From the NCBI RefSeq assembly GCF_000368045.1, contig NZ_KB849236.1, forward strand, positions 333,463 to 397,462: a DNA stretch of 64,000 nt, given 5' to 3'. Shown here piece after piece: positions 51,869 through 60,139 of this stretch. The notes beneath the pieces were generated by a model that was given only the letters and a program-made list of their open reading frames with translations, had not been told where the DNA came from and made no database searches. This DNA comes from Acinetobacter johnsonii CIP 64.6. GTDB taxonomy: Bacteria > Pseudomonadota > Gammaproteobacteria > Pseudomonadales > Moraxellaceae. Within the stretch, counting starts at the first letter, position 1. Every line of letters starts with the position of its first letter. The position numbers were made by a program, and so were the translations under genes.

Positions 51869-52063
51869 TTAAGCAGGATCAGCTGTAAATCCACGCTCAC
51901 TGAGAGTGGCAATGACTTGATCCTGACTCACCGTTGTGTTGATTTCAACAATACGGTTTTGTAAATCAATATCGAGTGAGGCATTCGAGTCGAGCTCTTT
52001 AATTGCGGTAGTAATGCCGCGTGCACAACCACCACAAGTCATATTAGCGATGTGAAATTTCAT
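51869..52063 (-). CDS. copZ: Copper chaperone CopZ-like
   Basis: A 64-residue HMA-fold cytoplasmic metallochaperone with the Cu(I)-binding motif MTCGGCARG (Cys10, Cys13 region) and the beta-alpha-beta-beta-alpha-beta pattern ending LSERGFTADPA. It hands Cu(I) to CopA, the next gene. The copper-responsive box at 52270-52285 is upstream. Confidence 0.9.
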   Translation of the reverse strand: MKFHIANMTCGGCARGITTAIKELDSNASLDIDLQNRIVEINTTVSQDQVIATLSERGFTADPA

Positions 52064-52269
52064 ATGTTGCTCCTTTTTAACAAAACATTTGTTTAAAACA
52101 TTAGAACAGTAACTCTAAACTTTCACCATACAACCAGCCTTTTTCTGAATCAGTGACTCGCTGTAACTTGGTCTGTTTACAACCTTACAGTTTTCTTCAG
52201 AGTATTCCAAAGAAGAGTGTTCTAATGACTACAGTAAAAGTACTTAACCAACATTAATGTGACTTTAAA

Positions 52270-52285
52270 ATGACATTTTTGTCAT
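52270..52285. promoter_or_regulatory. CusR/PcoR-type copper box A
   Basis: ATGACA-TTTT-TGTCAT, a perfect inverted repeat with a four-base spacer and flanking A run. It is the same layout as the known CusR box (ATGACA-N4-TGTCAT). It lies 207 bases upstream of copZ. Confidence 0.75.
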
Positions 52286-52532
52286 CTACGATCACTCTGA
52301 AATTTATAAGATTAGTTGTTTCAATCAATGGTAGTGAACTGAATAGATGAGACCGTTATGGGTTGAAGATAAGCTAAAAACCGGTGACTACCTTTATGTA
52401 TAATGCCTCATGATGCGATTTTACTGTTCTGATTGTCGTAAGTTGACAGTCCAGTAGAAACTTTATTGCTCAGCTACAAAAGATAAATGCAGTAATGTTA
52501 AATTTCCTCAATTCCCTTATTTTGAAATTCTC
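52286..52532. other. Intergenic region between copper box A and copD
   Basis: Together with 52064-52269 this is a 469-base gap downstream of copD and upstream of copZ. Apart from box A no ORF or clear terminator was found. A TATAAT is at 52398-52403 on the plus strand without a matching -35. Confidence 0.3.
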
Positions 52533-53459
52533 TTATTCAATACCCACGACAGTGGTTATATAGCCTGTTGTTAATAGAATTGATAGACCTAATAACATCT
52601 CAAATAAAATGGCATGACTAAGGTGTTTAGCGAATTTAGGATGTTGAAGACGCGGGGTGAAATACCATTTGTTGAAGGCAGCTAAAAGTAGAATACCTAT
52701 AACAAAAAACATTTTAACCATGAAACCATAGCCATATGCAGTATTGATTAAGGTATTAAAATCTTTAATTAAAAGAAGAGCTACACTAGCGCCACAGGCG
52801 ATTAATATCCCAACAATGAAAGCAGCAATACGTCCAAATACATGCATGCGATCTTTTAAAGGTAAACCACTTATTTCCCGGCTGGTTTTCCATAACGGAT
52901 ATAAAGACCCCATCCATAAAGACATAACTAGAATATGGATTGATAATAAAATTTGAGCAAGTAAGGTTAAATTAGCGACATGTCCGAGCTGGGAAAAACT
53001 AAAAATAATCGGGATAAGTAAAATACAAAATATTGAACTTTCAATTATAGAAAACTGACCTTTGTTCCTGTTAACTTTAACCACCATGAGAAGAAGTAAA
53101 AGAGCAAAACTAATAGAACGAAGAACGTATATATACCCCGTCGGAGTATTAACCAATATATTAATATACGTGGGGTCCACCATCCCTGTAATACCAGTAT
53201 TGGCAAAACTACCAATCAGAATAAAAAATCCCAAGGTACTGGAAATTAGGCCTAATCCAGCGCCAATTGTAATATATTTAAGAATCGATTCTTTTAGTTC
53301 AAGATATTGTCTAAGTAAAAAATAGCAAAAGGCTCCACCAACGACAAAAGCTAAACTTAAATATAAAATAACCTTAGTTAACCAAGTGGCCCACATCCAA
53401 TATTCAGAAATCATTATTTTTGTCCATTCTAGAACAACATGCCAGCACCTCACTGACAT
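52533..53459 (-). CDS. copD: Copper resistance protein CopD
   Basis: A 308-residue inner-membrane protein with eight membrane segments and the CopD-family features: LAFVVGGAFCYFLLR in the first helices, GHVANLTLLAQILLSIHILVMSLWMGSL in the middle (His residues likely to bind Cu) and FNKWYFTPRLQHP near the end. With CopC it is thought to take copper from the periplasm into the cytoplasm. It starts 19 bases after copC; ATG 53414 (MISEYW) is an alternative start. Confidence 0.88.
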   Translation of the reverse strand: MSVRCWHVVLEWTKIMISEYWMWATWLTKVILYLSLAFVVGGAFCYFLLRQYLELKESILKYITIGAGLGLISSTLGFFILIGSFANTGITGMVDPTYINILVNTPTGYIYVLRSISFALLLLLMVVKVNRNKGQFSIIESSIFCILLIPIIFSFSQLGHVANLTLLAQILLSIHILVMSLWMGSLYPLWKTSREISGLPLKDRMHVFGRIAAFIVGILIACGASVALLLIKDFNTLINTAYGYGFMVKMFFVIGILLLAAFNKWYFTPRLQHPKFAKHLSHAILFEMLLGLSILLTTGYITTVVGIE

Positions 53460-53478
53460 GTTGAAAGGTAATCAATTC

Positions 53479-53859
53479 TTATTTAGTTGATTTGATAGTG
53501 AAACTATATTCACCATTCATGTTGTGGCCATCTTTCCCCATTGTTGTCCAGACAACGGTATATTTACCTTTTTTCAGTTTCGGAAGAGCGACATCAAAGG
53601 ATTTCTTTAAGTCATGAGTAACTTCATATTTTAAAGGAACATCTCTTCGCTGAGCATCCAGTAACTTAATATTCATCAACATAACCTCTGCACCAAAGTT
53701 AAGGGTCAAGTTCTTTGGTTGACTAAGGACAGATGCATTTTCCGCAGGAATCGCACTCACTAAACTCACATGAGCGAACGTAGTTGTAGTAGCCACAATC
53801 ATCGTTGCAGCTACTACAACATGACGTAGAGCAGTCATTTTATTTTGAAATAATTTCAT
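53479..53859 (-). CDS. copC: Periplasmic copper-binding protein CopC
   Basis: 126 residues with a signal peptide (cleavage after TTTTFA), so the mature protein begins HVSLVSAIPAENA: an N-terminal His that can form the histidine-brace Cu(II) site of CopC. The second Cu ligands are Asp and His in GKDGHNMNGEYSF. The Met-rich Cu(I) site of Pseudomonas CopC is mostly absent; only MLMNI remains. It is the first gene of copCD and has copper box B upstream. Confidence 0.92.
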   Translation of the reverse strand: MKLFQNKMTALRHVVVAATMIVATTTTFAHVSLVSAIPAENASVLSQPKNLTLNFGAEVMLMNIKLLDAQRRDVPLKYEVTHDLKKSFDVALPKLKKGKYTVVWTTMGKDGHNMNGEYSFTIKSTK

Positions 53860-54210
53860 TTACGTTTCCTCTTGATTCGTTAGTTCATTAGAGATGACTT
53901 TATAAAATCTATATTTAATGAGACCACATCATCTCCTCTTATATTTCAATTATTAGTGAGAGACACAAACAGAGCGATGACTTCAAAATTACATTTTTGT
54001 CATTTTTAAAATTTAAAATCTTTAACTATTAAAATAATCTTATTGAAAAATAATGATCATTTAACAAACAAATTATGTAGGTGGTTGATTTATGAAATGT
54101 AGTAATCATTTTGTCTAAGAAAATAGTAGCTATTTAATTTTTTATATTTTAGTTTAAATATAAACATGTTATGTTTAATTTGATCTAATATAAATTTATG
54201 GGCTAAGCAC
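53860..54210. other. Divergent region copC / DUF2789 with copper box B
   Basis: A 351-base AT-rich gap between divergent genes. The only recognisable element is copper box B (53988-54003), 129 bases from copC. It could serve both directions. Confidence 0.4.
53988..54003. promoter_or_regulatory. CusR/PcoR-type copper box B
   Basis: ATTACA-TTTT-TGTCAT, one mismatch from a perfect palindrome, within CAAAATTACATTTTTGTCAT. The same 16 bases recur as box C, and as box D with an AAAA spacer. Confidence 0.75.
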
Positions 54211-54453
54211 ATGACTCAAACACGTCCAAGAATGACCAAATTATTTGAACAGCTTGGTTTAGCTTCTACTGAAGAAGCAATTGCAAAATTCATAGAGAGC
54301 CATCAGCTAGCTGGAGATGTTTTTTTAACACAAGCAATTTTTTGGACTGATGCTCAACGTCATTTTTTAGAAGAAAAACTACACTCTGATGGTGAATGGA
54401 CGACAGTGATTGATCAATTAAATGAGTCTTTACATGAAAATTCAGTAAAATAA
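54211..54453 (+). CDS. DUF2789 family protein
   Basis: An 80-residue cytoplasmic protein with the DUF2789 pattern: MTKLFEQLGLASTEEAIAKF, IESHQL, then FWTDAQRHFLEEKLHSDGEW and VIDQLNESL. The family is all-helical and has no known function. Its place in the copper island between copCD and the Met-rich operon may be incidental; box B lies upstream. Confidence 0.75.
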   Translation: MTQTRPRMTKLFEQLGLASTEEAIAKFIESHQLAGDVFLTQAIFWTDAQRHFLEEKLHSDGEWTTVIDQLNESLHENSVK

Positions 54454-54841
54454 TTTTCCGTTAGTATTAAGGATCTACATTCTTCCCTGCATTGAATACA
54501 ACTCATTCATACAGTAGTACTGTTTTGGAGATGGAATCTCTATTATATAAGTAGTAGATTCCTTACTCTGAAATTTGGATTATAAACCCTAATATTAAAA
54601 ATAATCTTCTTTACCTTCTATCTAATAAATATACCAATAAGTTTAATAATTAAATTATCCACCCTTTTTTCTATAAAAAACTATTTTGATCAACTGTATT
54701 TTTTCTTTAAAGGAATAACAGTGTAAATTACATTAAGAATGTGTCTCTAACTAGCCTTGGAGTCATCTAATCATTTCATTTTTATTTTTTTAAGCACATA
54801 AAATCATAACAACTTTAATAGTTTTAAAAGATTAATATTAA
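54454..54841. other. AT-rich gap after DUF2789
   Basis: About 390 AT-rich bases with no ORF or clear terminator. The rest of the 603-base gap up to 55056 holds the copper boxes and promoter listed next. Confidence 0.35.
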
Positions 54842-54857
54842 ATAAAATTTTTGTCAT
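54842..54857. promoter_or_regulatory. Degenerate copper box E
   Basis: ATAAAA-TTTT-TGTCAT keeps the right half and four of six left bases. Its position is exactly 52 bp (five turns) from box C, which suggests a real auxiliary site. Confidence 0.4.
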
Positions 54858-54893
54858 CTCAGCATAGACTATATATTTCGAGAAGATCTCAAA

Positions 54894-54909
54894 ATTACAT
54901 TTTTGTCAT
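54894..54909. promoter_or_regulatory. CusR/PcoR-type copper box C
   Basis: ATTACA-TTTT-TGTCAT, identical to box B. It ends 26 bases before an extended -10, so a bound activator would touch the -35 region. Confidence 0.78.
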
Positions 54910-54932
54910 TTTTAAAAATAATTAATTAATAG

Positions 54933-54941
54933 TGCTAAAAT
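54933..54941 (+). promoter_or_regulatory. Extended -10 of the Met-rich operon
   Basis: TGCTAAAAT is an extended -10 downstream of box C, with no -35 at the right distance, as expected for an activator-dependent promoter. The first gene starts 116 bases later. Confidence 0.5.
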
Positions 54942-55056
54942 TTTTAAGAGAGACAGAGAATAACCAAAAATTTCATCAGTTTAGTAGTCAAATTCCTAGT
55001 CTCTGTTCAGTACTAAAACATAGCTTTTACTTCCAAATTATTTAAAGGAAAAAATT

Positions 55057-55488
55057 ATGATGAAATTCAAAAACATTTTTTTGGGCTTATGTATCGCAGC
55101 CGCGTCATTGAATACATTTGCACAGCAATCCGATGAACACAAAGATCACCACCCTGAAAAAACAGCACCATCTGCAGTAACAATTAAGCAAACAGTTACC
55201 AGCACCACTGCTACAGATAAAATGGCTGCAATGGATCAACACATGAAGGCGATGCAAGCCATGCATGAGAAGATGATGGCTGCAAAAACCCCACAAGAAC
55301 GTCAGAAACTTATGGCTGAGCACATGAAACTCATGCAAGGAGGTATGAGTATGATGAAACAGATGGGCAGCCAAAGCATGAATGCAAATATGGCTGACCG
55401 TCAGCAAATGATGGAAAAACGTATGGACATGATGCAATCCATGATGCAGATGATGATGGACTGTATGCCTCCGTCAGCAACTAAATAG
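55057..55488 (+). CDS. Met-rich exported protein
   Basis: 143 residues with a signal peptide (about 1-22, ending NTFA). The mature part has a short His segment (HKDHHPEKTA) and then more than 25 Met, often in MxxM and MM patterns (DQHMKAMQAMHEKMM, MEKRMDMMQSMMQMMMD), in a helical frame with one Cys near the end. Such Met clusters bind Cu(I) in the oxidising periplasm. First gene of the box C operon; a periplasmic copper sponge or chaperone is likely. Confidence 0.7.
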   Translation: MMKFKNIFLGLCIAAASLNTFAQQSDEHKDHHPEKTAPSAVTIKQTVTSTTATDKMAAMDQHMKAMQAMHEKMMAAKTPQERQKLMAEHMKLMQGGMSMMKQMGSQSMNANMADRQQMMEKRMDMMQSMMQMMMDCMPPSATK

Positions 55489-55514
55489 TTACCCATGAAT
55501 TAGGGAAAAGCACC

Positions 55515-55763
55515 ATGAATCACCAACACCAAGAAAATAATTCAGTACCTAACTTTTGGTCTACACGTTATGCCATTGGTCTAATCGTGCTGGGTGGTAT
55601 CGCAGCTTATTTTCTATTAACGGAACATTTAGCCCACGTTATCGGTGCTTTGCCTTATTTATTCCTTTTAGCGTGTCCACTGATGCATATTTTTATGCAT
55701 GGTGGTCATGGGCATAACCACTCGCAGCAAAAAAAATCCGATATATCTGATAACAAAAAATAG
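55515..55763 (+). CDS. DUF2933 family small membrane protein
   Basis: 82 residues with two membrane segments (YAIGLIVLGGIAAYFLLTEH and YLFLLACPLMHIFM) and a His-rich C-terminal tail (HGGHGHNHSQQ). The CPLMHIFMHGGHG motif is the DUF2933 signature, often seen beside copper and mercury P-type ATPases and methyltransferase-like genes. The Cys/Met/His set suggests copper binding at the membrane face. It starts 26 bases after the Met-rich gene. Confidence 0.8.
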   Translation: MNHQHQENNSVPNFWSTRYAIGLIVLGGIAAYFLLTEHLAHVIGALPYLFLLACPLMHIFMHGGHGHNHSQQKKSDISDNKK

Positions 55764-55783
55764 CTCTTATCAGGAGATCCATC

Positions 55784-56434
55784 ATGAATCATGCGGAATC
55801 GGCTTATGGTTTATGGACGCTGGTTATCATTAACTCAGCAGTTTTTATCATGTTCGCTTTCAGTTTTTTTAGACCTTCCACTGCGCGCGATTGGCGTACA
55901 TTTGGGGCCTTTTCGGCTTTTATCATTGCTCTATTTGTCGAAATGTATGGTTTTCCTTTAACCATTTACCTGTTATCTGGTTGGCTTCAAACTCGCTTCC
56001 CTCAACTTGACTTACTTTCTCATAATGCAGGTCACTTGTGGTCAACGCTATTAGGTGAAAAAGGTGATCCACATTTTGGCATTTTGCATATCGCCAGTTA
56101 CGTTTTCTTGGGCTATGGATTTTACCTGTTATCAACGTCATGGCACGTGCTGTACAACGCGCAACGTCAGCATTCTTTAGCGATCACAGGCCCTTATGCA
56201 CGTATACGTCACCCACAATACGTGGCTTTTGTGATGATCTTGCTGGGTTTTTTATTGCAATGGCCAACTTTACTGACACTGATTATGTTTCCAATCCTAC
56301 TCTTAATGTACAGCCGCTTGGCAATTAAGGAAGAGGCTGAAATGAGTAAACAGTTTGGCGCTGTCTATGACAGCTATGCTCAACAGACTCCGAGATTTAT
56401 TCCAAAATTCGGCCATAAAACCACTTTTCCATAA
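55784..56434 (+). CDS. Isoprenylcysteine carboxylmethyltransferase-like membrane protein
   Basis: A 216-residue protein with about five membrane segments. The C-terminal signature GPYARIRHPQYVAFVMILLG and then KEEAEMSKQFGAVYDSY is that of the ICMT/PEMT/NnrU-like fold, where the RHPxY and E..EM..Q.G..Y.Y residues bind S-adenosylmethionine. No prenylated protein is known in bacteria, so the substrate is open. It is set between DUF2933 and the ATPase with gaps of 20 and 11 bases, which ties it to copper handling. Confidence 0.78.
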   Translation: MNHAESAYGLWTLVIINSAVFIMFAFSFFRPSTARDWRTFGAFSAFIIALFVEMYGFPLTIYLLSGWLQTRFPQLDLLSHNAGHLWSTLLGEKGDPHFGILHIASYVFLGYGFYLLSTSWHVLYNAQRQHSLAITGPYARIRHPQYVAFVMILLGFLLQWPTLLTLIMFPILLLMYSRLAIKEEAEMSKQFGAVYDSYAQQTPRFIPKFGHKTTFP

Positions 56435-56445
56435 GAGAATTATTT

Positions 56446-58821
56446 ATGTCAGATCAAAAAAATCATAACCAGGACCATATGGCACAGGCTACAACAGACG
56501 TACTGAAAGACCCAGTCTGTGGTATGACCGTCACTGAAGAATCGAAATACCATGAGGAATTTAAGGGGAAAACTTACTTTTTTTGCAGTGATAAATGTCA
56601 ATCAAAGTTTCATAGCAGCCCGGTGCAATATATCGCTAAACCCGCAACGACGACTGCCGATGCACATACACAGCATCATCAGACTGTTCAACACGTTAAT
56701 GCGGCAAGCACAACAGGTACGACCATCTATACATGCCCAATGCATCCAGAAATCAGGCAAGATCATCCTGGAAACTGTCCTAAATGCGGAATGACACTGG
56801 AGCCACTCATTCCTGAATTAGAGGAAGATGAGAATCCGGAGTTACGTGATTTCCGCCGACGCTTCTGGTGGACACTGCCATTGACCATCATCGTGACTTT
56901 TTTGGCGATGTTTGGTCATCAAATGAACCTGTTCAATATGGCTGTTCAGAGCTGGATTGAACTGGTGTTGTCACTCCCAATTGTACTTTGGGCAGGTTGG
57001 CCATTTTTTTCCCGGGGTTGGCAATCGGTTGTGAATCGCAGCCCGAACATGTGGACGCTGATTGGTTTGGGCACTGGAGCTGCATTTATTTATAGTGTGG
57101 TCGCAACCATTGCACCGCAAATCTTCCCAGACTCATTTATTTCCATGGGTCGTGTCGCTGTTTACTTTGAAGCTTCAGCGGTCATCATTTCATTGACCCT
57201 ACTGGGACAAATATTGGAGTTAAAAGCACGTTCGCAAACTTCTGCTGCAATTAAGTCACTCCTTGGGCTCGCTCCTAAAACAGCTCGCCGAATCCTGCCT
57301 GATGGAACTGAAGAAGATGTTCCTCTAACGCATGTCCATGTAGGAGATTTACTCAGAATTCGCCCAGGTGAAAAAGTGCCTGTGGATGGTGTAATCACTG
57401 AAGGAAGTAGTTCAGTGGATGAATCGATGCTGACAGGTGAACCTTTACCTATCACTAAACGTATCGGCGATAAAGTCATTGGAGCTACCCTGAATACCAA
57501 TGGTTCATTGATCATGCGTTCAGAGAAAATTGGTTCAAGTACCATGTTATCCCAGATCGTACAGATGGTGGCGCAAGCTCAACGATCGAGAGCACCAATG
57601 CAACGTATGGCTGATCAGGTAGCAGGTTGGTTCGTCATGGCTGTAGTGACCATTGCCTTGCTTACCTTCTTTGGATGGGGACTATTCGGCCCAGAAGAAT
57701 CAAGCTGGGTTTATGCATTAATCAATGCTGTGGCAGTACTCATTATTGCCTGTCCTTGTGCACTAGGCTTGGCAACTCCAATGTCTATCATGGTTGCGAC
57801 GGGTCAAGGTGCTACTCATGGTGTGCTGTTTCGTGATGCAGCAGCCATTGAGAATCTACGCAAGATTGACACACTAATCATCGATAAAACAGGTACGTTA
57901 ACTGAAGGACGCCCTGTATTCGATCGTGTAGTTGCCGCATCAGATTTTGACGAATCTGAAGTATTACGTTTAGCCGCCAGTCTTGATCAAGGCAGTGAAC
58001 ACCCGCTAGCCGAAGCGATTGTAAACGCAGCACACGAACGTGGCCTGTCTCTTGAAACACCAGATAATTTTGAATCGGGCTCAGGGATTGGTGTTCGAGG
58101 TCAAGTGGGCGATCGTCAGTTAGCTTTGGGCAACACAGCACTGATGGAGCAATTGGGTATCTCGGTACAATCTCTGATTCCGCAAGCCGAAGAGCTGCGT
58201 TCGGAAGGTGCAAGTGTGATGCATCTAGCCATCAATGGTGAATTGGCCGGTCTGCTTGCAGTATCCGATCCCATCAAAAAAAATACCCCAGAAGCACTTG
58301 CCACCCTGAAGGAAGCGGGTCTACGTATCGTGATGGCAACAGGAGATGGTCTCACCACTGCCCGTTCAGTCGCAGCACGTCTAGGCATTGATGAGGTACA
58401 TGGCGAAGTCAAACCCGCAGATAAACTAGAACTGGTCAGCAAATTGCAGAAGGAAGGTCGCATCGTGGCTATGGCTGGTGATGGCATCAATGATGCACCA
58501 GCCTTGGCTAAAGCTGATGTCGGTATCGCTATGGGAACCGGGACTGATGTTGCAATGAATAGTGCCCAAGTTACGCTGGTCAAGGGAGATTTACGAGGGA
58601 TTGCTGTTGCCCGTTCACTTTCGGAAGCTACTGTCGGCAACATGAAACAGAACCTCATGTTTGCTTTCCTTTACAATGCTTTGGGTATCCCTATCGCGGC
58701 TGGCGTACTATATCCATTTACCGGTTGGTTGTTGTCACCGATGATTGCCGCCTTGGCTATGAGTTTGAGTTCAGCTTCAGTCATCACGAATGCCCTTCGC
58801 CTGCGAAATAAAAAGTTATGA
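56446..58821 (+). CDS. YHS-domain copper P1B-type ATPase (CopB/SilP-like)
   Basis: A 791-residue metal pump. Residues 22-60 are a YHS domain (DPVCGMTV ... FFCSDKCQSKF), then a His linker (HTQHHQTVQH), then residues 95-120 are a heavy-metal-binding YTCPMHPEIRQDHPGNC/CPKCGM domain. The ATPase core has TGEPLPI, the metal site ACPCALGLATP, DKTGTLTEG, SEHPLAEA and GDGINDAPAL. The CPC makes Cu(I)/Ag(I) likely. Its N-terminus differs from the HMA-type CopA at 49213, so the island has two pump classes. It overlaps the next gene by four bases. Confidence 0.92.
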   Translation: MSDQKNHNQDHMAQATTDVLKDPVCGMTVTEESKYHEEFKGKTYFFCSDKCQSKFHSSPVQYIAKPATTTADAHTQHHQTVQHVNAASTTGTTIYTCPMHPEIRQDHPGNCPKCGMTLEPLIPELEEDENPELRDFRRRFWWTLPLTIIVTFLAMFGHQMNLFNMAVQSWIELVLSLPIVLWAGWPFFSRGWQSVVNRSPNMWTLIGLGTGAAFIYSVVATIAPQIFPDSFISMGRVAVYFEASAVIISLTLLGQILELKARSQTSAAIKSLLGLAPKTARRILPDGTEEDVPLTHVHVGDLLRIRPGEKVPVDGVITEGSSSVDESMLTGEPLPITKRIGDKVIGATLNTNGSLIMRSEKIGSSTMLSQIVQMVAQAQRSRAPMQRMADQVAGWFVMAVVTIALLTFFGWGLFGPEESSWVYALINAVAVLIIACPCALGLATPMSIMVATGQGATHGVLFRDAAAIENLRKIDTLIIDKTGTLTEGRPVFDRVVAASDFDESEVLRLAASLDQGSEHPLAEAIVNAAHERGLSLETPDNFESGSGIGVRGQVGDRQLALGNTALMEQLGISVQSLIPQAEELRSEGASVMHLAINGELAGLLAVSDPIKKNTPEALATLKEAGLRIVMATGDGLTTARSVAARLGIDEVHGEVKPADKLELVSKLQKEGRIVAMAGDGINDAPALAKADVGIAMGTGTDVAMNSAQVTLVKGDLRGIAVARSLSEATVGNMKQNLMFAFLYNALGIPIAAGVLYPFTGWLLSPMIAALAMSLSSASVITNALRLRNKKL

Positions 58822-60101
58822 TAGAGAGTTCTTTTCTTCCACCAGATGTACCAGGTCTTATTGCAGCACTTGCCATCGGCCTGCTCATTGGTTTAGAACG
58901 AGGATGGCACGATCGTGAATTGCCCGAGGGCAGCCGAGTAGCAGGCCTACGTACCTTCACATTGACAGGATTGCTCGGAGGAGTGCTCGGTCATTTACAA
59001 CCAAACTTCGGGCCTTGGCCGCTGGTCGCGGCCGTATTAGGGCTTTCCTTATTATTAACAGTGTCCTACGCGCGTACCGCAAAACTTTCCGGTAATCTAA
59101 GCGCTACCACGACGATCGCGATGCTGTTGACATTAGTTTTAGGTGCATATGCATCCCATGGTAATGTTACTTTAGCATTAACCGCGGCTGTAATCGTCGC
59201 TGTATTTTTGGATCTCAAGCCAACCTTACACGGTTGGCTACGCTTGATAGAGCATCGTGAATTAACCGCATCCCTGCAGTTGCTGGTACTTTCTGTCGTT
59301 ATATTACCCTACTTACCCAATACGGGTCTGGGACCTTTTGCTGCATTAAATCCTTACCAGTTATGGTGGGCAGTGATCCTGATTGCCGGACTCTCTCTGG
59401 CAGGTCATTTTGCCATGCGGCTTACCGGTTCAGAAAGAGGCATATTCTGGACAGGTCTATTGGGTGGTTTGGCATCTTCTACAGCTGCAACTGTCGCACT
59501 GGCACGCTATACACGCCAGCACCCCGTCATGGTCAGTGCTGCTATTTCTGGAACATTGGCTGCCTGTGGCATCATGTTTTTTCGTATGGTTGTGCTGATA
59601 GGCGTCATTGAGCCAGCATTGCTAAGCACTTTTGGTGGTGCAATGATGATTGCGGGAATCCTTCTGCTGGGTATGGCATTGTGGAGACAACGCCAAATTA
59701 CCAGCGCTGAAAACAACGATCGAACAATAGAAGCAATGGCTCCTTTTGATCTTGGGACAGCATTCAGCTTCGCTGCTTTCCTGGCTGTCATGGCAGTCTT
59801 GGTCCCGGCAGCAAAACAATGGTTGGGCACCAGCGGCATCTTCGTATTATCGACTATTTCTGGGCTAGCAGACGTAGATGCTATTTTAGTCTCACTTGCC
59901 CGCCTGCATAGTACTGAAGGCTTAACAACAAATGTGGCTGCTGTCGCGCTAGGGCTGGCCACACTGAGCAACATGTTAAGCAAAGCGACAATTGCATGGA
60001 TGACAGGGGGGGCACAGTTTGGCCGAGCTATCATATTTGGCTACACAATTGCCATGATAGGTGCTGGCGTAGCTCTGGCTCTCAGTTTGAGCTTTATGTA
60101 A
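58818..60101 (+). CDS. MgtC/DUF4010 family membrane protein
   Basis: A 427-residue protein with about 12 membrane segments. The N-terminal MgtC/SapB-like domain (about 12-140: AALAIGLLIGLERGWHDRE, SRVAGLRTFTLTGLLGG) is joined to DUF4010 (about 180-425: GLLGGLASSTAATVALAR, SGLADVDAILVSLA). Family members are proposed transporters or regulators of divalent ions. Translation is coupled to the ATPase by ATGA overlap. Last gene of the box C operon, converging on copS. Confidence 0.82.
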   Translation: MIESSFLPPDVPGLIAALAIGLLIGLERGWHDRELPEGSRVAGLRTFTLTGLLGGVLGHLQPNFGPWPLVAAVLGLSLLLTVSYARTAKLSGNLSATTTIAMLLTLVLGAYASHGNVTLALTAAVIVAVFLDLKPTLHGWLRLIEHRELTASLQLLVLSVVILPYLPNTGLGPFAALNPYQLWWAVILIAGLSLAGHFAMRLTGSERGIFWTGLLGGLASSTAATVALARYTRQHPVMVSAAISGTLAACGIMFFRMVVLIGVIEPALLSTFGGAMMIAGILLLGMALWRQRQITSAENNDRTIEAMAPFDLGTAFSFAAFLAVMAVLVPAAKQWLGTSGIFVLSTISGLADVDAILVSLARLHSTEGLTTNVAAVALGLATLSNMLSKATIAWMTGGAQFGRAIIFGYTIAMIGAGVALALSLSFM

Positions 60102-60139
60102 GGTCAACTCGGGTAAATGGAAGAGGTTCAAAAAATGAG

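Noticed and set aside
58116..58658. A 180-codon minus-strand frame inside the YHS-ATPase, and a 175-codon one at 59507-60034 inside DUF4010
   Set aside because: Both are antisense shadows of well-supported membrane protein genes; Ser/Ala/Pro-rich composition is typical of such shadows.
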